Source of the DNA: Mesorhizobium sp. AR02
GTDB taxonomy: Bacteria > Pseudomonadota > Alphaproteobacteria > Rhizobiales > Rhizobiaceae
Length of the DNA: 64,000 nucleotides
Direction: 5' to 3'
NCBI RefSeq assembly: GCF_024746835.1
Contig: NZ_CP080531.1
Location: 2,046,001 to 2,110,000 of the forward strand
Both the position numbers and the translations under genes were made by a program. Below, piece after piece: positions 28,520 to 37,633 of this stretch. Below the pieces are notes generated by a model that did no database searches, was not told the origin of the DNA, and saw nothing but the letters and a program-made list of their open reading frames with translations. Each line of letters begins with the position of its first letter. Within the stretch, counting starts at the first letter, position 1.

Positions 28520-31500
28520 ATGGCGCGTATCTTTCTCAGTCATTCCAGTAGGAACAACGCTCAGGCGATCGCGCTCTCCGATTGGTTGACCGCAAATGGC
28601 TGGGCTCGCGACGACATCTTCCTCGACATCGACGCGACCAGCGGGATCCCGCCAGGCGAGCGCTGGCAAAAGGCACTCAACGATGCAGCGGGCCGCTGCG
28701 AGGCAGTGATCTTCCTGATCAGCCGCGAGTGGCTGGCCTCGCGCTGGTGCCATGAAGAGTTGGCGCTCGCCCACAAGCTGAATAAGCGTCTCTTCGGCAT
28801 TCTGATCGATGCGGTTGAGCTGGGTGACGTTCCAGCGCGGTTGCGCGACGAATGGCAACTGATTGATCTGGAGAGCGGCCGCGACGGCGAACGTTTCGAC
28901 GTGGAACTGCCAAACGGCCAGCAGGGATTTGTCACATTCTCGGCCTCCGGCTTAGGCCGTCTGCGGGTTGGGCTGGTCAAGGCCGGGCTTGATCCGCGTT
29001 TTTTTGCCTGGCCGCCGGCAAACGACCCAGCCCGCGCTCCATATCGCGGGCTGGCGCCCATGGAAGCCGAGGACGCCGGCATCTTCTATGGTCGCGAGGC
29101 AGCAACGATTGCCGCGCTCGATCAATTGCGCGGGCTGGGGGAAGGTGCTGCCCCGCGTTTCATGACCATCATCGGCGCATCGGGGGCGGGCAAGTCGTCA
29201 TTTATGCGGGCCGGGCTGGTCCCGCGGCTACGGCGTGACGACCATAGTTTCACGGTGCTGCCAATCCTACGGCCCGAGCGCGCGGCGATCTCTGGCAAAA
29301 CCGGATTGGTGACAAGCATCGCAGAAGCCGCAGAGGCGCTTGGCCTGAAGTGGGCCCGCGCGAAAGTCGAAGCGGCGATTGCCGCAGGGCTGGAAGGAAT
29401 AGCCGGGCTCTTGTTAGAAATCACTGCTGCCGCGAGTCATCCGCGCATCGCGGCTGACGATTTGGCTGTGCCCACCATTATCCTCTCGCTGGATCAAGCT
29501 GAGGAGCTGTTCCTCGCCGATGGCCGGGAGGAATCGCAGCAGTCGCTGGCGCTCGTGACCGCGCTCCTTAAGGCGGACCAGCCAAAGCTCATCGTGCTTG
29601 CCACGATCCGCACCGAATCCTACGAGAAGCTGCAGCAGGCATTGGCCCAGGCCGAGATTCGCGACCTTCCGTTCAGCCTACCGGCTCTGGCTCGGGGCAC
29701 CTATCAGCGGGTAATCGAGGGGCCAGCAGAGAGGCTCGTCGGAACCAATCGGGCGCTGAAGATTGAGCCTGCGCTCACGGCTGCTCTTCTGGCCGATATC
29801 GAGGAAGGCGGCGCCAAGGACGCCTTGCCCTTGCTTGCCTTCACTCTAGAGCGGCTGTTCGCGGACCATGGTGGCGACGGTGACCTGACGCTTAAAGAGT
29901 ACGAAACGAGCAGACGGATCGCCGGCGCCATCGAGGCTGCGGTGGAGCGAGCACTCGCCGATGCTGACGGCGATCCGGGCGTACCGAAAGGTCGTACTTC
30001 CCGATTCGTATTGCTGCGCCGCGCGATGATACCGTGGCTCGCCGGCATCGATCCGGACACTAGGACAGCACGGCGTAAGGTCGCGCGCTTCACTGACATT
30101 CCCAACGAGGCAAGACCGCTGATAGAGTACTTCGTGAAGCAACGGCTGCTGGCGACCGACGTCTCGCCCACCACCGGAGAGCGCACTATCGAGCCGGCGC
30201 ACGAAGCCCTGCTTCGGCAATGGACCCTGCTCGACGGTTGGCTGAAGGAAGATATCGCTGTTCTGGCGACACTCGAAGGCGTGCGCCGCGCGGCGCGCGA
30301 CTGGGACGCCAACAATCGCGACGCCAACTGGCTGGCGCATGCCGGTGGCCGGCTCGAGGATGCGGAAGCCATCAAGTCGCGCGTCGACCTGGCCCGCCGC
30401 CTCGACGCCACAGACCTTGACTATCTCGAGGCCGCCCGTGCCGCCGAGAGCGGACGTCGCGATCGCGAGTTGGACGAAGCGCGCAAGCTCGCCGAGGAGC
30501 AGCGCAAAAATGCCGAGGCGGCAATTGAGCTTGCGGGTCAACAGAAGCGCATAGCAGAACAGGAACGGAGAAATGCGGACGCCAACGCCGCTATCGCTGC
30601 GCAGAATGCAACGATCGCTGACGAGCAGCGCAAAGTGGCACAGCGTACGCGCATCGGTGCCATCGCAACAACATTGTTGTCGTTCTTTGCAATAGGCGCG
30701 GGAATATTCGCCTTTAGCCAGACTGGCGAGGCAAGACGGCAAGCTGAGGTCGCGCGAGAACAGACCGACGCAGCCAAACGTCAAACCGACTTAGCAATAA
30801 CAAGACTTACGCAAGCTCAAATGAATTCTTCTAGGTTCTTAGCATCCGCAGCTGAAGAGGCGGAAGTAAAAAATGGCGCCATTGGCCTAGGCTTGGCACT
30901 AGTATTGGAAGCACTGCCATCGGGCTCGGCGATAAGCGAGGACCGGCCGCTTGTTCCGGAGGCTCAAGGGGAATTCTTCCGCTTGCGCACGGCAGACCAT
31001 TTGAAGGCGCTAATGCACCACGACGGTGGGGCCTGGAGCGCATCTTTCTCAGCTGACGGAAAGAAGCTTGTAACCGCATCCGACGATCATACCGCCAGGG
31101 TATGGGATGTGAAGACAGGAACTCAACTTACACTTCTACCGCACCATGATGTGGTCATACTCGCTCTCTTCTCTCCAGACGGAAGTCGCGTGGTCACGGC
31201 ATCTGCCGATGGACTAGCAAGCGTCTGGAATGCCAAAACTGGTGCTCAAATCGCGTCGATGAAACACAATGGGCGGGTTAGAAGCGCGGCGTTTTCGCCC
31301 GATGGGACGCAGGTGGTAAGCGCATCCGAAGACGCTACCGCGCGGGTATGGAACGCCGAGACGGGAACTCAGATCGCGGCATTACAGCACGAGGGCTGGG
31401 TCATCAGCGCGTCGTTCTCACCTGAGGGCTCACGAATTGTTACTGCCTCAGCAGATCATACCGCTCGAGTGTGGGATGCCAGGAGCGGTGCGCAGATCGC

Positions 31501-33811
31501 GATCATGCATCACGACGAGGCTCTAAGCAGTGCTGAGTTTTCGCCTGACGGTACAAGAATCGTTACGGCCTCGGGGGACCGTACCGCACGCATATGGGAT
31601 GCCGAGACCGGAACTGAGATTAGGCGATTGTCGCATGAGGGCCCAGTCTATAGTGCCACCTTCTCCCCCGATGGCAGAAATGTGGTGACGGCTTCGGGCG
31701 ACAACACCGCTCGGGTATGGAACTCTACCACTGGAAAGCAAATTGGGCTTTTACGGCACGATGGCTGGGTCTCTGGGGCAATATTTTCGCCCAATGGCAA
31801 AGAAATACTCACACAATCCTATGACTACACTGCGCGCGTCTGGGATGTCCGAACCGGATCACAGATGGAACTCCTCCGCCACGATGGCATAGTCGGCAAA
31901 TCAGCCTTCTCGCCCGACGGCACGTTAGTCGCTACGGTTTCGAATGACGGAACTGTTCGACTCTGGGATCAAAAGGCCGTGACGCCAATCTCCGTCCTTC
32001 AGCACGAAGGCCCGGTTCAGAGTGCCGCCTTGTCTCGCGACGGTTCTCGCGTTGTCACAGCGTCTGCCGATGGTACAGCGCGTGTGTGGGATGCAAACAC
32101 TGGCACGCAGATCGCATTAATGCGCCATCAAGGTCAAGTCAACGCCGCTGCCTTCTCGCCCGACGACTCGATGGTCATAACAGCCTCTGCTGATAAGACA
32201 GTCGGTCTTTGGAATGCAGCGACTGGAGCAGAGATTGGTTCGCTATCGCACGAAGGAGAGGTTTTGAGTATCGCCTTCTCGCCCGCGGGCGACAAGTTGG
32301 CCTCAGGCACGTTCGCCGGGTGGGACGCAGGGCCATCATACGCTCGTGTGTGGAACGTGAACACTCATGCACAGATCGCAATCCTCCAGCATGGAGACGC
32401 AGTTGTTAGCGTCGTGTTTTCTCCTGACGGCAGGCGTGTGCTAACTGCGTCTCTTGATAAGACCGCCCGTGTGTGGGACGCTGAGACTGGCCAGCAACTC
32501 GCGCTGATGCCCCACACTACCCCTGTGAACAGCGCCTCCTTCTCGCCGGATGGGGCTTGGGTACTGACAGCATCGGATGACGGAACGGCACGCGTATGGG
32601 ATGCTCACTCTGGCGCACCCATAGTGCTTATGCAGCACGAAGCCACAGTGAAAAGCGCCTTCTTCTCTCACGACGGAACCAAAGTGGTGACTGCGTCCTA
32701 TGACGGTACAGCCCGCGTCTGGGATGCAGCGACGGGAAAGCAGCTGGCAGTATTTCGGCACGAAGGCCCAGTCAACAGAGCCGTCTTTTCACCTGACGGA
32801 AAGCGAGTAGCGACGGCGTCCGGAGACAATGCCGCACGTGTCTGGGACGTCAAGACGGGAGCGCAGATCAACCTTCTCCCTCATGAAGCTCCAGTTGTAA
32901 GTGCGTCCTTTTCAGCTGACGAAACCAAACTCGTGACCGTGTCTGCCAATGCTGCGCTAACTTGGACCGAGAGCGAAAGTCCTGATTTCAATATTGAGCT
33001 TTTGGCAGCGAGAGCCTCCCAAATGCGTGTTCTTTCCGATAGCGAACGAGAAACGTACGGCATTGAGACTCCTAAGTGGCAGAGCGACCTTAAGCACAGG
33101 CGCGACTCGCTCGCTCCTTGCGATCGCTTGGCCGGGCATCCTCTAGACCGCCATTTAGGTTATGGCGGCACACCATTTGAGGACATCAATGTCAAGGAAG
33201 CGCTTGCCGCTTGCGAGATTGCAATTGGGACAAGCGAGCCACGATCCAAATATGAGCTTGGACGGGCGCTGGAGAAGGACGGGCGCTTAGAAGAAGCGGT
33301 CGCAGCTTATCATTCAGCGGCCGATGCTGGCTACCCTATGGCGTTCTACGGTCTTGGTATGGCGTACCAGGTCGGGAGGGGAGTGGCTGAGGACGACGCC
33401 CAAGCTTTCGCGTTCTATAACAAGGCGTTTGCTTTAGGCGAGCCAGCCGCAGGCTCGTTTCTGGGCCAGATGTATTGGAACGGCAAAGGCACCGCAGCCG
33501 ACACGAAAAAGGCCATGATTATCTGGGAGCAGGCCGCCGAACAGGGCGATCCGACCTCCCATGAGTGGCTCGCTTGGGTAGCCGAACTTGGCCGTAATGG
33601 CATGCCCTCAGATCTCGCCGCCGCGCTCTACCACTACGCAGTATCTGTGCATCTCTGCGAGGAGTCCGGCATTCCCAATTCAGCAATCAACGCACGGTAC
33701 CGGCGCGCCACGCTCGCGCGCAACATGGATCCGAAATTGGTTGCCGACGAATGGCTGAAGGCGCAGAACTTCGTCGTGAGATTCGATCTCGCCAATCTCA
33801 TGAAACAATGA
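28520..33811 (+). CDS. TIR - nSTAND NTPase - WD40 - Sel1 repeat protein
   Basis: 1763 aa from the ATG at 28520 (MARIFLSHSS); an in-frame upstream ATG at 28463 adds 19 residues before the TIR and is unlikely. The TIR domain covers ~1-120, with candidate catalytic Glu80 in SRWCHEELALA. The STAND NTPase begins at GIFYGRE (~188), with Walker A GASGAGKSS at 219-227 and Walker B IILSLDQAEELF at ~320-331. A helical coiled coil with one membrane-like segment (ATTLLSFFAIGAGIFAF, ~712-728) precedes about fifteen WD40 repeats (~827-1480, period ~42 residues, ARVWD motifs), enough for two propellers. Sel1-like TPR repeats (YGLGMAYQVGRGVAEDD, LGQMYWNGKGTAADTKKA) end the protein. STAND proteins with TIR effectors act as antiphage sensors that deplete NAD. 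Here the WD40/Sel1 part is the likely sensor. Confidence 0.9.
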   Translation: MARIFLSHSSRNNAQAIALSDWLTANGWARDDIFLDIDATSGIPPGERWQKALNDAAGRCEAVIFLISREWLASRWCHEELALAHKLNKRLFGILIDAVELGDVPARLRDEWQLIDLESGRDGERFDVELPNGQQGFVTFSASGLGRLRVGLVKAGLDPRFFAWPPANDPARAPYRGLAPMEAEDAGIFYGREAATIAALDQLRGLGEGAAPRFMTIIGASGAGKSSFMRAGLVPRLRRDDHSFTVLPILRPERAAISGKTGLVTSIAEAAEALGLKWARAKVEAAIAAGLEGIAGLLLEITAAASHPRIAADDLAVPTIILSLDQAEELFLADGREESQQSLALVTALLKADQPKLIVLATIRTESYEKLQQALAQAEIRDLPFSLPALARGTYQRVIEGPAERLVGTNRALKIEPALTAALLADIEEGGAKDALPLLAFTLERLFADHGGDGDLTLKEYETSRRIAGAIEAAVERALADADGDPGVPKGRTSRFVLLRRAMIPWLAGIDPDTRTARRKVARFTDIPNEARPLIEYFVKQRLLATDVSPTTGERTIEPAHEALLRQWTLLDGWLKEDIAVLATLEGVRRAARDWDANNRDANWLAHAGGRLEDAEAIKSRVDLARRLDATDLDYLEAARAAESGRRDRELDEARKLAEEQRKNAEAAIELAGQQKRIAEQERRNADANAAIAAQNATIADEQRKVAQRTRIGAIATTLLSFFAIGAGIFAFSQTGEARRQAEVAREQTDAAKRQTDLAITRLTQAQMNSSRFLASAAEEAEVKNGAIGLGLALVLEALPSGSAISEDRPLVPEAQGEFFRLRTADHLKALMHHDGGAWSASFSADGKKLVTASDDHTARVWDVKTGTQLTLLPHHDVVILALFSPDGSRVVTASADGLASVWNAKTGAQIASMKHNGRVRSAAFSPDGTQVVSASEDATARVWNAETGTQIAALQHEGWVISASFSPEGSRIVTASADHTARVWDARSGAQIAIMHHDEALSSAEFSPDGTRIVTASGDRTARIWDAETGTEIRRLSHEGPVYSATFSPDGRNVVTASGDNTARVWNSTTGKQIGLLRHDGWVSGAIFSPNGKEILTQSYDYTARVWDVRTGSQMELLRHDGIVGKSAFSPDGTLVATVSNDGTVRLWDQKAVTPISVLQHEGPVQSAALSRDGSRVVTASADGTARVWDANTGTQIALMRHQGQVNAAAFSPDDSMVITASADKTVGLWNAATGAEIGSLSHEGEVLSIAFSPAGDKLASGTFAGWDAGPSYARVWNVNTHAQIAILQHGDAVVSVVFSPDGRRVLTASLDKTARVWDAETGQQLALMPHTTPVNSASFSPDGAWVLTASDDGTARVWDAHSGAPIVLMQHEATVKSAFFSHDGTKVVTASYDGTARVWDAATGKQLAVFRHEGPVNRAVFSPDGKRVATASGDNAARVWDVKTGAQINLLPHEAPVVSASFSADETKLVTVSANAALTWTESESPDFNIELLAARASQMRVLSDSERETYGIETPKWQSDLKHRRDSLAPCDRLAGHPLDRHLGYGGTPFEDINVKEALAACEIAIGTSEPRSKYELGRALEKDGRLEEAVAAYHSAADAGYPMAFYGLGMAYQVGRGVAEDDAQAFAFYNKAFALGEPAAGSFLGQMYWNGKGTAADTKKAMIIWEQAAEQGDPTSHEWLAWVAELGRNGMPSDLAAALYHYAVSVHLCEESGIPNSAINARYRRATLARNMDPKLVADEWLKAQNFVVRFDLANLMKQ

Positions 33812-34033
33812 TTTAGCATTGCGAGGACACCCCTGCCGATGCAAGAAGCCTCGACGCATTACGTTGGCAACAACCCAATATCTTAGCTGGAGAATGTTGG
33901 ATTCCAGTTCCCTACCCTCTACCACCTTTCCCCACACTCCTTTGACGACGTTGGGGAAGGCATTCTCGCCCAGCAGTGCGCTGAGACGCCCAGCAATTTC
34001 GACTTCAATTCCACTCGTTTCATTGATCGTCAT
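33680..34033 (-). CDS. Possible small protein, convergent with the TIR-STAND gene
   Basis: 117 codons from an ATG at 34033, preceded by AAAGGA at about 8 nt spacing. The first ~70 residues (MTINETSGIEVEIAGRLSAL, NAFPNVVKGVWGKVVEGRE) look like plausible protein. The last ~40 codons run antisense to the 3' end of the TIR-STAND gene. No family is recognised. It may be a real small gene, a truncated one, or chance. Confidence 0.3.
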   Translation of the reverse strand: MTINETSGIEVEIAGRLSALLGENAFPNVVKGVWGKVVEGRELESNILQLRYWVVANVMRRGFLHRQGCPRNAKSLFHEIGEIESHDEVLRLQPFVGNQFRIHVARERGAPVPCVDC

Positions 34034-34088
34034 GGTTCTGATCCTTTCCCGTTAGATGCCGAAGGCACTCCTGTGAGCCCCATTCGGC

Positions 34089-35046
34089 CCCAAGCGGCTG
34101 CTCTCCGCAGGCGCACCATCCCCGTTGAGCCGCCGAAAGAAAATGTTAGCAGCCCTTGCCTATTCGGCAGTGGCAAAAATGTCCTGATTATCTGGCAGCT
34201 GTTTGTACCTCTTGCCCTAGGATTAGTGCTTTTAGATAATGATGTATCGGAACAATATCCATACACTCTTGAGTATACTTCGGTAGCATTAGTATTTTTG
34301 TTTCGCTCTACGATTGTACCTAAATCGTATTTTGTAATTACTATGCCCGTAACAACCGCCCATAGTTTACGTCTGGGTGCTACTTATAATATAATTGTTG
34401 ATATTTTTTAGTTGTCATCGTACAAATCTCAATTTTCGTATCTATCACACTTTCTGGCTAATGATAAATATCTAAGCGTTCCCTGAAGAATCATTTTTAC
34501 TCGATAGGTAGAAATAAATTCCCCGCGTGTCTCGCGTCTGTCTGCGGTATTATTCTGCTGAGAGGTATATTTATGTTGATTTACAATATATTTCGCATTT
34601 GGTTTATGAGGGCCCGTGCACTATAAATAAACGCGAAGGCCGCGGAGTCCTTCGTGAACAAAGAAAATCTCAGATCACGATCTGGCAGTGGTGCAAATTC
34701 CTTTTCAGGAAAGCTGTATTGCGAATAGGCGACGCCTATTGGCAGGAAGCCGTGGAGAGATGCGTAAAGATTGTTTCCAGCAATAATTGTCTACGCGTCA
34801 GAATTATCTGACAACTTACTGTGGCATCTGAAAACTGTTGTGAATTTTAGTTACGTAGACAAGGTCTTAGTGATTTCTGAGGGTGCAAAAATTGAACAAC
34901 GCTTCGAAATCTATCTGAACCGAAATATCCCAGACTGGCTAAGGCGATGGATATGTTATGGAGATTTTGGTAAGTCGATATGGGGGCGAGCAAAAATCAG
35001 TAGAGTAGTGGGAAGCGAGGCGATGGCGACCGGCAGATCGACATAG
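34089..35046 (+). pseudogene. Heavily decayed second copy of the membrane/TIR-like gene
   Basis: The DNA parallels 23779-24890: CCAAGCGGCTGC and GAGCCGCCGAAAGAAAATGT near the start, CTATTCGGCAGTGGCAAAAA, and AGTAGAGTAGTGGGAAGC near the end. Similarity continues past the stop to GACACTTTCTGGAGCGAGG. The N-terminal ~25 codons are missing and the frame is broken several times. Recognisable pieces include NVLIIWQLFVPLALGLVLL, KSYFVITMPVTTA, LLWHLKTVVNFSYVDKVLVI and IPDWLRRWICYGDFGKSIWG. It is very AT-rich. This is a diverged duplicate beyond repair, useful for locating the indel in the first copy. Confidence 0.75.
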
Positions 35047-35287
35047 CTGGTCATCGACACTTTCTGGAGCGAGGCTTCTGCGACATTCAGGGGACATTCT
35101 TGAGCGCTTGGCCAAGAGCGTCGGCACGCGGAACTGGACTCTGACTGAAAGTCTGAAAAGCGCCAGAAGCGTCCCGTAGTCCTTTTCGCCAGCGAGCTCG
35201 CGAAAAGGGCATATGACCTTGCTGGGGCGTTCCGCTGCCGAGACACGTGGCGCTGGAATTGAAGTGTCTATTCCCGTCCCCCGAGGC

Positions 35288-36481
35288 TTAGAATTCCACT
35301 GGGTAGCGCGGACTGAAGCGTTGGCCGCTGACGCGAGCGTGCGTGATCTTGTTCGCGAAGAACGATTTCATCGAGACTTCCCGGCTCCGTCCACCGGAAG
35401 TGTCGAAACCCCAGAAATACTCGTGGCCCGTACCATCCTTCCTGGCCTTGTAGGCAAGGCGGTAGGGCTCAACTAGCCGCGTAAAGCCGTCATAGGCAAT
35501 TTCGACCAATTCCATCGCGCGGCCCGCCTGCAGGATCGTCTCGCGAACGTTCGAACCGAAATGGCCAAGTGCTGCATGGGGTGTCCGGACGGACAGTCGA
35601 GGCGGTAGCACAAAGCCCCTGTGTCCTGCGCCCGCTCCAGCCAAGGCAGGGCCGGCAATAGCGTCGAATAGCGAATTGATGAGACCGGGGAACTCGGCAA
35701 GCACGACATCGAAGCCGAACATACTGATACGCGGAACGGGTAGGGTCTTCCAGAAATCGCTCAGACCGACAAGCGGGCTATTCAGCAAATTCGAGCGCGC
35801 CTCATGGGGAGAGTTCTCGAAGATCGATTTCTTGAGGAAGGTTGTGATGACCTCGCTCCGTGACACGCCAAAGCCGCCGCGCAAAACGCCGAAGGCGAGG
35901 TCGAAGAGATCGGTCGCCTTGCAGCGGTGCAGCAGGGTCGTCAGCTTCGACGCCAGGATCTCTTCGGCTTTCTGGCACTTCATGGTCTGCGTCAGCTGCG
36001 GCGCATCGGAATAGGGGTGAAGGATTCGCCGGGACTGGACGGGAAGAAGAATGCGGTCAAATTGGGTGATGTCGAGCTGCGCCTTCAGGTCGATCTTTTC
36101 GTCGTTGTAGAAGCCCCTGAAATACAGGCGCGCTTCGACCGCCTGGACCTCGAAGATGTTCTTGTCCTCGACCACTACCTTGTCGAGGAAGCGGACGCCC
36201 GTATTCGCTTCGACGACGCTGATCGCCGCGCGCAACTCCTTCTCGAGAAGTGCCAGTGGTATCGTGCCCGTGGTCGAGAAATCTAAGTCCTTCGAAAAAC
36301 GAGTGTCTGGTAGATAAGCCTTGCGCAGGCCATTACCGCCCTTGAGAACGAGAGCTTGAGCTAATGCGGGTCGACTGTAGATCGCGTCCAACAGCCAGCC
36401 ATGGACGTAATCCTTTTCGACATCAGTCGGCGTCAGGCCGTAAGTCTCGCCGACTGTCTCGATTTCCTTGTCTGAGATCAT
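35288..36481 (-). CDS. AbiEii-like nucleotidyltransferase (toxin family), no partner
   Basis: 397 aa from the ATG at 36481, with TAGGA just upstream; a GTG at 36484 is also possible. The nucleotidyltransferase core is clear: EKDYVHGWLLDAI, then LVLKGGNGLRKAYLP and DTRFSKDLDFS with metal-binding Asp65 and Asp67. This is the AbiEii/AbiGii family signature. In AbiE systems the toxin transfers nucleotides to RNA targets and is controlled by AbiEi, a winged-helix antitoxin encoded next to it. No AbiEi-like gene is present on either side. The C-terminal ~200 residues are not typical of the minimal toxin, so this may belong to a larger solitary AbiEii class. Family confident; toxin activity inferred. 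Confidence 0.8.
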   Translation of the reverse strand: MISDKEIETVGETYGLTPTDVEKDYVHGWLLDAIYSRPALAQALVLKGGNGLRKAYLPDTRFSKDLDFSTTGTIPLALLEKELRAAISVVEANTGVRFLDKVVVEDKNIFEVQAVEARLYFRGFYNDEKIDLKAQLDITQFDRILLPVQSRRILHPYSDAPQLTQTMKCQKAEEILASKLTTLLHRCKATDLFDLAFGVLRGGFGVSRSEVITTFLKKSIFENSPHEARSNLLNSPLVGLSDFWKTLPVPRISMFGFDVVLAEFPGLINSLFDAIAGPALAGAGAGHRGFVLPPRLSVRTPHAALGHFGSNVRETILQAGRAMELVEIAYDGFTRLVEPYRLAYKARKDGTGHEYFWGFDTSGGRSREVSMKSFFANKITHARVSGQRFSPRYPVEF

Positions 36482-37219
36482 CACGTCCTACTGCAAGCAG
36501 AACGACATTTTATACACCGAACATTAAGTGGACAAGGATCAAGGTTTCTATTGCTGAACGCTTCCTCGCCGCCGAGAACTAGAATATGCCGTTTGCGATC
36601 GGGTCAGCGTCCGCCGTCAAAGCTGGCGTTCGCGAAAGGCGGCTTCTGACCCCGATGCGGACATAGGTGAGTTCACGACCGAATGGCGGCTAAGCGCTTC
36701 AAGTTTGCCGTTCAGCCTGTCAATGGCGCAACCCGAAAGCCGCCATACGGGACGATATCAGCGATGATTGGTGGTGGTGAAGCGATCATGATTCCGGATG
36801 AAAACGTGCCCGATGACGGGTCACCCGCCCGGCCTCGCAATTCCCACGAAGCGGTCCAATTGCCTTACAGGACGCGCCAGCAGACCGTTCCGTCACAACG
36901 CAATCACGATATAGCTCTCTCAGAGGGGGTGAATCTGATTTGCGTCAGCGGAAGCGTTGCCTACGGGCGACGCTCATCGCTGACCTTCGGCTGAAACCGG
37001 GAATTCCCGTGCTGAACCATGCGACGTGGCCGCTATCGCACGTACAACGAACCCTTGGTCACCGCGATGCCTCCGGTCAGTTGGATCACTGGGGCAGTCA
37101 GGCGACACTGCCGACCGGGATGAGCTTGTGCCCTGGCGAATTTGCGTCAGATCATATTGATTTCTGGCGCGGTCGCGTCAATGAAGATAGAGAATTACAG
37201 AACGAGTGAGGAACAAGAC
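36482..37219. other. Gap before the restriction operon, no supported gene
   Basis: Open frames at 36683-36994 and 36940-37209 show no recognisable motif or convincing start. The segment separates the leftward AbiEii-like gene from the rightward operon and must contain both promoters. GAGGAAC just before 37220 is the Shine-Dalgarno of vsr. Confidence 0.4.
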
Positions 37220-37633
37220 ATGGACATTTTGACAAGAGGGCAACGCTCCTCAGTCATGTCCCGCATCAAGGGGCGAGACACCGGGCCGGAGATGCTGGTC
37301 AGGCGGGCGGCGCATGCGCTCGGTCTCAGATTCCGGCTGCACGCTGCGAAGCTTCCCGGACGTCCCGACCTTGTCTTTGCCTCCAGGAAGATTGCCCTGT
37401 TCGTGCATGGATGCTTCTGGCACCGCCACGAGAACTGTCGTCTGGCCTACTCTCCGAAGTCGAACAAGGAATTCTGGGCCAGGAAGTTCAGCCGTAATGT
37501 CGAGCGTGATGGTGAAGTGACCGCTGCGCTCCGCAGTGCAGGCTGGAGGACCGCAGTCATCTGGGAATGCGAAACGAGACAACAGGACCTTGCCGATCGT
37601 ATTGGCAGGCTCATCATAGGGACGCCGCAATGA
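37220..37633 (+). CDS. vsr: Vsr-type mismatch/nicking endonuclease
   Basis: 137 aa from the ATG at 37220, chosen for GAGGAAC upstream and for the family start; an in-frame ATG at 37142 adds 26 unrelated residues. Vsr motifs are all present: MSRIKGRDTGPEMLVRRAAH with Glu24, LPGRPDLVF with metal-binding Asp50, FVHGCFWHRHENC (His63, His68), then FWARKFSRNVERD and GWRTAVIWECE. Vsr enzymes nick at T:G mismatches left by deamination of 5-methylcytosine, which fits the cytosine methyltransferase that follows. The stop overlaps the next start (ATGA). In MORC/Z1-type systems Vsr-like proteins are a regular component and may act as the nuclease. Confidence 0.92.
   Translation: MDILTRGQRSSVMSRIKGRDTGPEMLVRRAAHALGLRFRLHAAKLPGRPDLVFASRKIALFVHGCFWHRHENCRLAYSPKSNKEFWARKFSRNVERDGEVTAALRSAGWRTAVIWECETRQQDLADRIGRLIIGTPQ

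Noticed and set aside
31000..32960. Regular ~126-nt periodicity that might suggest a tandem DNA repeat or CRISPR
   Set aside because: The period is 42 codons and each unit encodes a WD40 blade; no short conserved repeats with unique spacers.
36683..37209. Two overlapping plus-strand open frames before vsr
   Set aside because: No domain or start support; the second runs into the vsr start region.
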